Assembly: GCA_945869715.1 (NCBI GenBank)
Contig: CAMBPP010000012.1
Coordinates: 1-19,219 of the forward strand
Reading direction: 5' to 3'
Source: Bifidobacterium breve
Lineage (GTDB): Bacteria; Actinomycetota; Acidimicrobiia; Acidimicrobiales; Ilumatobacteraceae
DNA length: 19,219 bases
The notes beneath the pieces are model-generated. The model had not been told where the DNA came from, ran no database searches, and saw nothing but the letters and a program-made list of their open reading frames with translations. A program made the position numbers and the translations under genes. The stretch's first letter is position 1, and every line of letters starts with the position of its first letter. Shown piece by piece: positions 1 through 7,246 of this stretch.

Positions 1-2
1 AA

Positions 3-539
3 TGGCAGGTCTCTGCGGAGTCCAGTGGGGTGTGTCGTGTCACTGCTAACGCGGCACGCATGTATTTCATGCGCAAGGGGAGTTGTGGCGTGGCGGTGCA
101 GCCTCAATACACCAATGTTCCCTTTGCGCGTACCTTCTCGGTTGGGGAAACTACTGCTCCTGCAAATAGCGGACGCGGTATGCGCATTGTGTATTCGCGT
201 AGTTCGCGCCGGTTATTTGCAATTGAAGCGAGCAATAATGTGAAACGCAGCATGGCTGTAGTGGCACCCGAGGTGGCCCCCACACCCGGAAGTTTTTCTC
301 TGGCAATTCTGAACAACGGACTTTTGTTAGAAGCTCAAAGTAAAACCGGCAAGGTTGCCACCTCAGTTTTAAGTATTCCTATGCAGTGCGACGCCTCTGG
401 GGTGTGTGTCGCTGCATACGGCCCCGATACCTATGGCACAAGCCAAATGCAAGCAATTAGTATTTACATACCAACCGAAGACCTGCGCTGGGTTGTGCGT
501 TGGGGCCAGTCAGTGAAAACCTTTGTCATTGTTCGTTAA
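3..539 (+). CDS. C-terminal part of a cell-surface protein with Ig-like tail and degenerate YkuD (L,D-transpeptidase-like) domain
   Basis: The frame is open from the left edge, so this is the last 178 residues of a longer protein; a GTG at 30 is probably internal. Residues about 1-47 resemble the end of an actinobacterial Ig-like surface repeat (two Cys at visible residues 11 and 28, then FARTFSV). From about residue 60 the pattern RIVYSRSSRRLFAIEA matches the start of actinobacterial YkuD domains, followed by a PTPGSFSL element and a C-terminal strand KTFVIVR. YkuD enzymes cross-link peptidoglycan using a His and a Cys in an S-x-G-C motif. Here the His position (HSIP in relatives) reads LSIP at 123-126, and the Cys region reads GTSQMQA with no Cys. 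By analogy it would be exported and cell-wall associated, but catalytically inactive. The family call is by eye and moderately sure. The 5' end and any signal peptide lie outside the window. Confidence 0.55.
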   Translation, partial: WQVSAESSGVCRVTANAARMYFMRKGSCGVAVQPQYTNVPFARTFSVGETTAPANSGRGMRIVYSRSSRRLFAIEASNNVKRSMAVVAPEVAPTPGSFSLAILNNGLLLEAQSKTGKVATSVLSIPMQCDASGVCVAAYGPDTYGTSQMQAISIYIPTEDLRWVVRWGQSVKTFVIVR

Positions 540-618
540 ATCAATAAACGGTCCTTCACATATTCCAGCAACGAGCGTATGGTGGTCCTCAAGGGAAGCT
601 TTGCAATTGGAATACCCG

Positions 619-625
619 AGAGGAG
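619..625 (+). promoter_or_regulatory. Shine-Dalgarno site for the 631 gene
   Basis: AGAGGAG ends 5 nt before the ATG at 631. It decides the start over an in-frame upstream ATG at 523, which would overlap the preceding gene and add an unconvincing N-terminus. Confidence 0.7.
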
Positions 626-630
626 ACCCG

Positions 631-939
631 ATGAGTAAGCGTCATCACAGTCAAGAAACTGTGCCACCCCCACGCGTTGAGTTGCGTGCTCACGCTCACA
701 ATGAGCGGCATCGAATACATGCGGCTCTAGACGCAGTAGCAGAACTGGTGAGCCAAGGAATTCCTGCAGAAGACATTCATGAACCTGGCAAGTCGTGGCG
801 TGTGGAAGCCCACCACGATAAGGAACGTGCTATTCGCAAGCCCAGTGGTCCTTTGAAGCATTGGAAAACAAAAGACTGGAAAAGGCGTTCGGTAGTTCGT
901 AAACAGCGCGCTATTGCGCTGCGAGCCATTGCTGACTAA
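631..939 (+). CDS. Small basic hypothetical protein (102 aa)
   Basis: I do not recognise this protein. It is 102 residues, hydrophilic, and rich in Arg, Lys and His, with no membrane segment or signal peptide, so it is probably cytoplasmic. A mixed alpha-helical middle (HAALDAVAELVSQGIPAEDIH) is followed by a strongly basic C-terminal half with many Lys, Arg and Trp residues (KHWKTKDWKRRSVVRKQ), which could contact nucleic acid; that is inference only. The start is set by a good ribosome-binding site. It follows the surface-protein gene by 91 bp on the same strand. Its last 29 bp overlap the 3' end of the acetyltransferase gene on the other strand, a tail-to-tail overlap. It could be a lineage-specific conserved protein. 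Confidence 0.65.
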   Translation: MSKRHHSQETVPPPRVELRAHAHNERHRIHAALDAVAELVSQGIPAEDIHEPGKSWRVEAHHDKERAIRKPSGPLKHWKTKDWKRRSVVRKQRAIALRAIAD

Positions 940-1555
940 GCGCCTCGCGACGCTGGTCCCATTCTTCCAGGGTGAGTGCAAACCGATGATGGTCTTCCCA
1001 TAACCCGTTGATCTCTAAATAGCGTTCTGCAGTTCCTTCGTTACGCAGTTCTAGTTTTTCAGCGACACGCAAACTATTTGTGTTGTGCGGAATGATACAA
1101 ATTTCAATGCGATGTAGATGCAGTTCGTCGAATGCAAAATTCAAGAGTACAACAACAGACTCTGCAACGTAACTTTGCCCTGCTCGTGCCTGATCTATCC
1201 AGTAGCCAATTGTTCCGCATTGCATGGCTCCACGCATGACATTGTTGATGTTTACTTCTCCAGCAAAAACATTGTCGACGAAGAGCCCAAAAGCATATGA
1301 GTTTCCCGATTGGCGTTCGCGTTCGCGAATATTGCAGCGCGCAGAAAAAATATCGCGGTCAAGTGCTGGGTCGGGCTGATTAATGGGGCGAGCGGGTTCC
1401 CAGCGGGTGAGCCAATCGCCATTACGCCGACGCACTTCACTCCACGCCGCGAAATCTTCAGCTACTAATGGCCGAAGAACTACGCGCGACCCGTAAAGAC
1501 GCAAACCAGAGTTTGCGAGTGAGCCTGAGTTGGATCTTGCAGGATGCTGGTTCAT
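911..1555 (-). CDS. RimJ/RimL-type GNAT N-acetyltransferase
   Basis: This 214-residue protein has the layout of the RimJ/RimL branch of GNAT acetyltransferases, which move acetyl from acetyl-CoA to protein N-termini or small amines. The N-terminal strand LYGSRVVLRPLVAEDFAAW is the usual first motif (GxRVxLRPLxxxD). The middle has the IGYWIDQARAGQSYVAES segment typical of the acetyl-CoA-binding strand and loop, and HRIEICIIPHNTNSLRVAEKLEL is the classic C-terminal motif (RIE...N..S..VAEKLGF). The substrate cannot be read from sequence. Its ATG overlaps the stop of the Ppx gene by 4 bp (ATGA), so it is probably translationally coupled as the last gene of the leftward group. The 3' end overlaps the convergent small gene by 29 bp. 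Confidence 0.88.
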   Translation of the reverse strand: MNQHPARSNSGSLANSGLRLYGSRVVLRPLVAEDFAAWSEVRRRNGDWLTRWEPARPINQPDPALDRDIFSARCNIRERERQSGNSYAFGLFVDNVFAGEVNINNVMRGAMQCGTIGYWIDQARAGQSYVAESVVVLLNFAFDELHLHRIEICIIPHNTNSLRVAEKLELRNEGTAERYLEINGLWEDHHRFALTLEEWDQRREALSQQWLAAQ

Positions 1556-2460
1556 GATGTTTCGGTAGCAACCACTCCATCGAGAAGAGATGCCGTTGAA
1601 ATGATGATATGCGACCGTTGAAGTTTGCGCATGATTGCAACGAGTGCGCAGCAGCCTCCGACAATGACATCGGCACGATCAGCGTTGAGGCCAGGGTTAA
1701 AGAGTCGATCGCGCAGAGCCTCTGTAGCAAGCGTGCGAAAGACATCTTCCACAGCATCACGGGTGAGTACAAAGCCGTGAAGTTTCTGCACATCAAATTG
1801 TGTGAGCCCAAGTTCAACCATGGCAATAGTGACAATGGTGCCGGCAACGCCGATGATTTCATCACAGTCAGCAAGTTCGGGAATCTCCCTGAGGACATCG
1901 TCAATTTCATCAACAATGACGCCGATGGCGTTAGTGAGTTCTTCGGGCCGCGGCGGATCGGAGTGAATTTCTTTCTCCGTGAGGCTTCGTGCTCCGTAGG
2001 GAATGCTGATAACGCGGGGAGTGCTATTCGGGTTCCCAACGGCTATTTCTGTGGATCCTCCACCGACGTCGAAAACAGCAATCAATTGGGGGTTATTGGG
2101 CAAGGGAAGCCCTTGTTGGGCCCCAATAAAAGATAAGCGGCCTTCTTCTTCACCTGAAATAAGGCGAGGAGTGACTCCAACTATTGATTCCACCTCTGCA
2201 AGGAACTCTGTTCCGTTGCCGGCATGACGGACGGCTGCGGTTGCTACCACATGGATATTTGTTATGCCATGCTCAGTGAGCACAGAAGAGTAGTAACGCA
2301 ATTGCTGCAGAGTGTTTTCCATCGACTCCGCAGAAAGCGTTTTAGTGTGCAGTACTCCAGCGCCAAGACGAGTGATTTTCTGTTCGCGCACAAGTGTGTT
2401 GCCATTGTGCGAAATGAGCAAGTTTGTGGAGTTGCTCCCGATATCGATGACGCCGATCAT
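1552..2460 (-). CDS. ppx: Ppx/GppA-family phosphatase (exopolyphosphatase-like)
   Basis: A 302-residue Ppx/GppA protein of the short actinobacterial type. It has the ASKHA ATPase fold: phosphate-1 motif GVIDIGSNSTNLLI at residues 3-16, the SGEEEGRLS segment at 102-110, the phosphate-2 motif FDVGGGSTE at 130-138, and the GVAGTIVTIA adenosine-site motif. Family members hydrolyse polyphosphate or the 5'-phosphate of pppGpp. Short forms like this lack the HD-type C-terminal domain of E. coli Ppx, and which activity dominates is not visible. The ATG at 2458-2460 was chosen because it places MIGVIDIGS at the N-terminus, as is usual, and overlaps the DUF501 stop by 4 bp. An upstream in-frame start at 2535 would add an unlikely Arg-rich leader inside the DUF501 gene. 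The gene is coupled upstream to DUF501 and downstream to the acetyltransferase. Confidence 0.92.
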   Translation of the reverse strand: MIGVIDIGSNSTNLLISHNGNTLVREQKITRLGAGVLHTKTLSAESMENTLQQLRYYSSVLTEHGITNIHVVATAAVRHAGNGTEFLAEVESIVGVTPRLISGEEEGRLSFIGAQQGLPLPNNPQLIAVFDVGGGSTEIAVGNPNSTPRVISIPYGARSLTEKEIHSDPPRPEELTNAIGVIVDEIDDVLREIPELADCDEIIGVAGTIVTIAMVELGLTQFDVQKLHGFVLTRDAVEDVFRTLATEALRDRLFNPGLNADRADVIVGGCCALVAIMRKLQRSHIIISTASLLDGVVATETS

Positions 2461-2894
2461 AAGTGCTGAGCAACCCATCGCCCGACCGGGTCGTCGCCGC
2501 CTGCAAGAAACCATGCGTAGTGGGCGTGAAGACACTTCACACCACGACGTGTTCCAGCAACACCACCACTTGGTTTGGGCCCCATGTGTTGTGGTGGCAA
2601 TAGTGAGTCGCGTAACACTTGGTAACGCAGATGTGCTGAAGCAATGTCTTCTTCGGCAATTTCAGCCTCAGACTGATCGACGCCACCTGTTGACTCGAGG
2701 CGCGCTACTGCGACATATTCCTTTTTCCCTACCAACCAAAACAATGTGGGCATAGGCGTTCCATCAAAAAGTAGAGGTGCGTTTTGAACAACAATGGGGT
2801 CGCCGTTACTGCTGCGTACGACTACTTCAAAGTCGCCTTGCGGAGATCTCCCCAAGAGTTCTGTCACGCGCTCAATATCGGCGAGTGATGCCAC
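2457..2894 (-). CDS. DUF501 domain-containing protein
   Basis: 145 residues matching the DUF501 family: ELLGRSPQGDFEVVVRSSNGDPIVVQNAPLLFDGTPMPTLFWL near the N-terminus fits the pattern LGR.P.G...V..R...G.P.VV...P.L.DGTP.PTL, then a LESTGG segment, and a C-terminal GVKCLHAHYAWFLAGGDDPVGRWV that matches the family's KCLHA..A..LA.G..PVG. The biochemical function is unknown. In Actinobacteria it normally sits between ftsB/divIC and ppx, as in Rv1025 of M. tuberculosis. Here it still touches ppx (4 bp overlap) but is separated from ftsB by about 15 kb. The start is a GTG with no clear Shine-Dalgarno site, 20 nt after the CoxG stop, suggesting coupling to CoxG. Confidence 0.9.
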   Translation of the reverse strand: MASLADIERVTELLGRSPQGDFEVVVRSSNGDPIVVQNAPLLFDGTPMPTLFWLVGKKEYVAVARLESTGGVDQSEAEIAEEDIASAHLRYQVLRDSLLPPQHMGPKPSGGVAGTRRGVKCLHAHYAWFLAGGDDPVGRWVAQHL

Positions 2895-2914
2895 GAAACA
2901 ATTCAGTGGATCTT

Positions 2915-3565
2915 TTAGAGCACTGCAATAAGGACGATAATGAGCACAGCAATTCCGGCTATGACTGGCAGTGCACGCTTCAACATTGTTGAGCCTGCTG
3001 CATCGAGCAAGTTAAGGGGGACTGCTTCAGGGGAGTCAATTTTGCGCACAACAGGCTCAGCTGATGTGGTTGGCTCGACGACTTCTGCCGCTACAGGTTC
3101 TGCTGCTGTTTCGGTCGGAATCTCAGAAATAAGCGTGTTGAGGTTTTGGGAAAACTGTGCAAGCAATTTGTCGCTGATGTCGGCCATTGCGCCGCGACCA
3201 AACTGCGCAACTTTGCCAGTAACAGCAAGGTCGGTGTTCACTTCAACTTTTGTGCTGGTAGGAGAAATGCTGGTGAGTTGTGCGGTAATGAGCGCTGACG
3301 CGTTTCCTTTTCCGCCTGTGTCACGACCTTCGCCTTTCAGCACTGCCTTGTGGTCAACATCATTGCGCTCAAGGAAAGAAGCCTGACCTTTGAACTGTGC
3401 CTGAATAGGCCCAACTTTCACTTTCACCACGCCGCGGTAGGTATCGCCCTCAACTTCTTGCAACTGTGCTCCTGGCAGGCACGGCGCAATGAGTTCAACG
3501 TTGGTGAGAATTTTCCATGCCTCGGCGACGGGCACATTGACGGTGAAGTGATGATTTAGTTCCAT
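2915..3565 (-). CDS. coxG: CoxG-like SRPBCC protein with C-terminal membrane anchor
   Basis: 216 residues in three parts. Residues 1-148 form the CoxG-type SRPBCC (START-like) domain, with the typical opening FTVNVPVAEAWKILTNVELIAPCLPG, the GVVKVKVGPIQAQFKG strand, and VTGKVAQFGRGAMADIS near the end. Residues about 150-195 are a low-complexity Ala/Glu/Pro/Val linker. Residues 197-216 are a hydrophobic helix ending at the C-terminus, a tail anchor. Family work links CoxG to holding CO dehydrogenase at the membrane and to binding quinone in its hydrophobic pocket. By inference this protein ties the CoxLMS enzyme here to the respiratory chain. Its ATG lies within the 3' end of the nucleotidyltransferase gene (10 bp overlap). 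Confidence 0.88.
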   Translation of the reverse strand: MELNHHFTVNVPVAEAWKILTNVELIAPCLPGAQLQEVEGDTYRGVVKVKVGPIQAQFKGQASFLERNDVDHKAVLKGEGRDTGGKGNASALITAQLTSISPTSTKVEVNTDLAVTGKVAQFGRGAMADISDKLLAQFSQNLNTLISEIPTETAAEPVAAEVVEPTTSAEPVVRKIDSPEAVPLNLLDAAGSTMLKRALPVIAGIAVLIIVLIAVL

Positions 3566-4158
3566 TGGTTGAGATCCTCAATCGTGTCGATATCAAAAGG
3601 TGACCCCGAGCAGAGTACTTGCTCTACGAGTTCGGGGCGACTGCTGATGAGATTTCGTGCCCCTAAATCTCCTTGGGTTGGTAGTAGCGGCCACACTTCG
3701 GCGACGAGGAGGACGGGGTTTCCCGGTGTTTTCTGACCATCTGGTTGCACATATAGGGCCTGAGCAATGGGGGAGCCTGAGGAGGCCACAGCGACCCAAT
3801 CGGCTGGCCTGACAAAGGGTTGGTCGCCTAGACCCACCACCATCGCAGTGGCTCCCACTGTGAGGGCTGCTTGAATACCTGCCTGCAGCGAACTGGCCTG
3901 GCCGGTTTGCCACCCTGGGTTATGAATCAAGGTGACGTGAGGATGAGAGGTGACATCGGTCAAAGGCTCAACTGCACCCCACACCACAAATATTTGGCTG
4001 AACCCAGCCACTACTGCCGAGTTGACGGCGTGGGAGAGGACACTTTGCCCACGCAGCATGCTGTGGAGTTTGTGGGTGCTCCCTGCAAACCTGCTGCCCG
4101 CTCCAGCGGCAAGCAAGACAGCCACGGTGGTAGCTGGCAACTGTTGAGACGTGGACAC
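3556..4158 (-). CDS. MocA/MobA-like nucleotidyltransferase (molybdenum cofactor cytidylyltransferase-like)
   Basis: A 200-residue NTP-transferase of the MobA-like group. The nucleotide-binding signature LLAAGAGSRFAGSTHKL spans residues 15-31 and the metal-binding GDQPFV motif is at 111-116, followed by GNPVLL and the C-terminal DIDTIEDL. Relatives beside molybdenum hydroxylases (MocA) transfer CMP to molybdopterin to make the cytosine dinucleotide cofactor used by the CO dehydrogenase family, which suits this location. GTP use (MobA) is the alternative. The start is a GTG at 4156-4158; the next upstream in-frame codons lead to a stop, so no earlier start is possible. A TAAATT lies 5 nt upstream, which could be a -10 box for a nearly leaderless transcript. 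The gene is divergent from the NlpC/P60 gene and overlaps coxG by 10 bp. Confidence 0.85.
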   Translation of the reverse strand: MSTSQQLPATTVAVLLAAGAGSRFAGSTHKLHSMLRGQSVLSHAVNSAVVAGFSQIFVVWGAVEPLTDVTSHPHVTLIHNPGWQTGQASSLQAGIQAALTVGATAMVVGLGDQPFVRPADWVAVASSGSPIAQALYVQPDGQKTPGNPVLLVAEVWPLLPTQGDLGARNLISSRPELVEQVLCSGSPFDIDTIEDLNQWN

Positions 4159-4192
4159 ACTTCAATTTATCACTACGGTGTGGGGGGTCCTT

Positions 4193-4972
4193 ATGTCGCA
4201 TTCACGTCGCATCTATTTCGGGGGCATTTCTCTCGCCCGCGGGGGAAAACGTGCTTTGGCTGTTGCAACCATTACGTGTGGTCTTGTGGTGGGTTCAAGT
4301 TCCGCTGCGCATGCTGCAGGAACTGCAGTGGTGGTGCCGCCAGCAGTGGTGCAAACCACATGGCGAGAACCACAGTTGCTTACAAAAGATGCACGTCCGC
4401 GGTTCGATGCAGCGAAAACAATTGCAAGTGAAGCACTCTTTGCAATTGCCACTTTCATTGAAGTACCAACTACGGAAAATTTCGCCCAATATCAAATATT
4501 CCGTGCTGCATTAGTTACACGTGTAGCTGCTCGCGTGAACGAGTCGCGTGCAGCAATGTTGGAAGCCTGGTCACAGGCATCGTTAAAACACCAGATGGCA
4601 CTCATTGCTGGTCTAACAACATTGGGCGTCGGTTACGAATATGGTTCCGATAATCCGAAAAAAGGACTCGACTGCTCTGGGCTGGTTGCCTTTGCGTGGA
4701 AACAAGTAGGAATTGCTTTACCGTTACAGTCGAAACGGCAATGGGAATCTTCTCGCGATGTAGAACAAAAAGATGCTCTGCCTGGTGACGTCGTTTGGTA
4801 TCCGGGTCACACCATGATGTATCTCGGGGTGGGCGATGCGGTGCTGCATTCGGCACGTGAAAATTTAGGTGTGCGTCTTGGTCGCATCAACTGGAAACAA
4901 ATTCCACGCGTTAAATTTGGAAATCCGGAAGTTTCACTTTTGTCAGTGAATAGGACCGCTGGCGTCTTTTAA
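4193..4972 (+). CDS. Secreted NlpC/P60-family cell-wall hydrolase
   Basis: 259 residues. The N-terminus has basic residues, a hydrophobic stretch (about 20-38) and a possible signal-peptidase site after AAHA-A, so it is probably exported. A helical, Ala-rich spacer follows. The C-terminal domain from about residue 140 is NlpC/P60: catalytic Cys161 in GLDCSGLVAFAW, then LPGDVVWY, His206 in PGHTMMYLG, and His219 in AVLHSA as the third catalytic residue. Such enzymes cut peptidoglycan stem peptides, usually D-Glu to diamino acid. The ATG at 4193 has GGGGGG about 5 nt upstream; longer in-frame readings back to 4151 would run into the divergent gene. It sits alone on the plus strand among Cox genes and its 3' end overlaps the XdhC gene by 30 bp. 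A link to molybdenum enzymes is not evident. Confidence 0.88.
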   Translation: MSHSRRIYFGGISLARGGKRALAVATITCGLVVGSSSAAHAAGTAVVVPPAVVQTTWREPQLLTKDARPRFDAAKTIASEALFAIATFIEVPTTENFAQYQIFRAALVTRVAARVNESRAAMLEAWSQASLKHQMALIAGLTTLGVGYEYGSDNPKKGLDCSGLVAFAWKQVGIALPLQSKRQWESSRDVEQKDALPGDVVWYPGHTMMYLGVGDAVLHSARENLGVRLGRINWKQIPRVKFGNPEVSLLSVNRTAGVF

Positions 4973-6067
4973 CGACGGCGATTGGCGCCCAGTGCGTTGA
5001 GCAATAATTTCTGCACAGATGGAAATAGCGGTTTCTTCAGGCGTTCTGGCACCAAGGTCGAGACCTATTGGCGACATGAGCCGAGTGAGGTCGGTGGGCG
5101 AGGTGACCCCTGCAATAGCGAGTCGTTCTATTCGTTTCGTGTGAGTTTTGCGCGAGCCCATGACCCCGATGTACCCAGCTTTTGTGCCTAATGCACCTTG
5201 AATAGCAGGCACATCAAATTTTGCATCGTGTGTAAGAACGCACACCGCATCGCGCGCAGTGAGTGACTTGCCGTGACTCTCAAAATAAGCGTTTGGCCAG
5301 GTAACAACAACCTCATCGGCCATGGGGAAACGTCGTCGAGTAGCGAAAACCTCCCGCGCATCACAAACGGTGACGTGGTAGCCAAGAATTTTCGCCACTC
5401 GGGCAAGTGCTGCGGTGAAGTCGACTGCACCGAAAATCCACATGTGTGGAGGTGGTGCAAAACTTTCCACAAATATTTTCACCATGGGCGTGTCGTCGAG
5501 GTCTTCAGGAGTTGTTTGGCCATCGGCGCCATAATGCCGAACTCCCGTTGTGCCAGCCTCAAGTTCACCGAGCGTGTCGCGAGCAACAATGCGGTTGAGC
5601 TCAATATTGCCAAGCGAACCCATTGGGGGGAGTTGTGGAGAAACAATGAGCCATGATCCAACGTGTGGGCCTTCAATAATTGTCGCGAGCCCAACAGGAG
5701 TTTGCTGTGCTGTTCGCTCGGCAAGTGACTGCACAGACGAATTTTCAAGATATGCATCGAGCGGCTGTATGAAGAGATGAATGATGCCGCCACAAGTGAG
5801 ACCAACGGCAAAGGCTTCATCGTCGGAATAGCCAAAGGTGATGATGCCTGGAGATTTTTCGCCAGCCAAAATGGCAAGGGCTTCACTCACTACTGCACCT
5901 TCAACACAACCACCACTAACTGAGCCCACTACTTCACCATTTTCGGCAACAGCCATGGCGGCTCCTGGCTCACGCGGGCCAGAGCCTTCAACGTCAATTA
6001 CTCGTGCAACGGCAACCCGTAAGCCACGCTGATGCCATTGTGCGAAGTCGTTGAAAAGTTCACGCAT
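4943..6067 (-). CDS. XdhC/CoxI-family molybdoenzyme maturation protein
   Basis: 374 residues with both XdhC parts. The N-terminal half shows GSGPREPGAAMAVAENGEVVGSVSGGCVEG (28-57) and GLTCGGIIHLFIQPL (89-103), including the conserved Cys54 and Cys92. The C-terminal Rossmann-like half has IFGAVDFTAALARVAKILGYHVTVCDAR (211-238), FATRRRFPMADEVV, VLTHDAKFDVPA, GVMGSRKTH and SPIGLDLGARTPEETAISICAEI. XdhC proteins bind the molybdenum cofactor and take part in its sulfuration and insertion into xanthine-dehydrogenase-type enzymes. CoxI is the equivalent name in CO-dehydrogenase clusters. Here GAVDF replaces the GAGH seen in many XdhCs, which to my knowledge is usual in the actinobacterial branch. 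It follows coxE by 43 nt and overlaps the NlpC/P60 gene tail to tail. Confidence 0.9.
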   Translation of the reverse strand: MRELFNDFAQWHQRGLRVAVARVIDVEGSGPREPGAAMAVAENGEVVGSVSGGCVEGAVVSEALAILAGEKSPGIITFGYSDDEAFAVGLTCGGIIHLFIQPLDAYLENSSVQSLAERTAQQTPVGLATIIEGPHVGSWLIVSPQLPPMGSLGNIELNRIVARDTLGELEAGTTGVRHYGADGQTTPEDLDDTPMVKIFVESFAPPPHMWIFGAVDFTAALARVAKILGYHVTVCDAREVFATRRRFPMADEVVVTWPNAYFESHGKSLTARDAVCVLTHDAKFDVPAIQGALGTKAGYIGVMGSRKTHTKRIERLAIAGVTSPTDLTRLMSPIGLDLGARTPEETAISICAEIIAQRTGRQSPSLKDASGPIH

Positions 6068-6110
6068 AGATGCTCAAAGTGTACGGACTGAAGGAATGGT
6101 ACGGATTGTG

Positions 6111-7244
6111 CTATTCCAAGTTCGCGATAATTCTGCACAACTCATTTAAGGCATCTACAGAGTGGCCTTCTACAAAGTCGTCGGTGTGGGCGAGTGCGGC
6201 GGCCATGCCTTTTGCTAGGGGTGCATAGCCAGGGGTGACCTTCAGCGGGTTCACCCAAATAATGCGATGAGCAACTCGGTGAAGGCGTTCCATTTGTTCC
6301 GACAACACTTCGGGGTCGCCACGGTCCCAACCATCAGAGAGCACCACCACAATGGAGCCGCGAGCGATGCCACGAACACCCCAAGAATCGTTGAATGTGC
6401 GTAAGCATTCACCAAGGCGCGTGCCGCCGCTCCAGTCGGCTACTTGCTCACTCGCACGGGTGAGGGCATAGTCGGGGTCGCGTGCCGACAGTTCTTTCGT
6501 GAGGCGGGTCAGTCGCGTTCCGAACGTAAAAGCTTCCACGCGACGACGGCCGACAACTGCCGCATGAACGAAGCGCAAAAATGCTCGCGAATAGGGTTCC
6601 ATTGAGCCTGAAATATCGAGAAGCAGAACGAGGCGGCGCATTTTTTCGTCGGGCTCTCGCCAGTATCTGCGAATAGGTTCACCACCTGTGCGTAATGAAG
6701 CCCGTACGGTACGGCGCAGGTCGGGGGCGTGTTGATGATTCTTTGCGCGCCGTGTACGTAGAGACCTTCGCGTAGGGCCAGCGAGGCGCAACTGTTGCAT
6801 AAGGTCTTGTGCGAGACGCAGTTCGTCGTGTGAGTATTCGGCGAAATCTTTTTTACGAAGTGATTCAACGGCAGAAAATCGCAGGGTCAAAGTGAGGTCT
6901 GCATCACTGGGTTCTGCCTCGCCGTCGCCGTCGCCTTCGTCGTCATCAACAGCTAGTTCAATGCGGAGAGTTTCAACTTCTTCCTCAATGTTTTCCGAAA
7001 AACGGTGTTCCCAAAAGACACGAAATGCACGATCAAAGACTTCGCGGTCTTCGGGCCGGCGAATGAGAGTGGAATGTGCAGCCCAATAAACATTTGATTG
7101 TTCGTCGATGCCAACTCTGTGCAGAGCTTTGACAAAAGTAAGAACACTGTCGACAGGAGCAACTACGTCAACTCCGCGCAAAACGCGAGCAAATGCAACG
7201 GCCATTTCCTCTGCACTAGATGCGGTGTAAGAAAGTGTGGTCAT
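6111..7244 (-). CDS. coxE: CoxE-like VWA-domain protein
   Basis: 377 residues. An N-terminal helical region (about 1-90) leads to a strongly acidic patch (VDDDEGDGDGEAEPSDAD, 99-116), an Arg-rich basic stretch (156-195), and then a von Willebrand factor A domain. The VWA metal site is complete at its first motif, DISGSM (D210, S212, S214), with VVVLSDGWDRGDPEVL further on. CoxE works with the CoxD ATPase; in Oligotropha carboxidovorans the pair matures the CO dehydrogenase active site. MoxR/VWA pairs in general act as ATP-driven chaperones. The start is 2 nt after the coxD stop, so the two are co-translated. The reading of the acidic-to-basic arrangement as intramolecular or partner contacts is inference. 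Confidence 0.92.
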   Translation of the reverse strand: MTTLSYTASSAEEMAVAFARVLRGVDVVAPVDSVLTFVKALHRVGIDEQSNVYWAAHSTLIRRPEDREVFDRAFRVFWEHRFSENIEEEVETLRIELAVDDDEGDGDGEAEPSDADLTLTLRFSAVESLRKKDFAEYSHDELRLAQDLMQQLRLAGPTRRSLRTRRAKNHQHAPDLRRTVRASLRTGGEPIRRYWREPDEKMRRLVLLLDISGSMEPYSRAFLRFVHAAVVGRRRVEAFTFGTRLTRLTKELSARDPDYALTRASEQVADWSGGTRLGECLRTFNDSWGVRGIARGSIVVVLSDGWDRGDPEVLSEQMERLHRVAHRIIWVNPLKVTPGYAPLAKGMAAALAHTDDFVEGHSVDALNELCRIIANLE

Positions 7245-7246
7245 TA

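Noticed and set aside
1609..2136. 175-codon rightward open frame
   Set aside because: It lies antisense within the Ppx/GppA gene, which has clear family motifs; the frame shows no recognisable domain.
2461..2535. Longer N-terminus for Ppx/GppA
   Set aside because: The extra 25 residues are an Arg-rich read-through of DUF501 sequence; homologues start at MxGVIDIGS.
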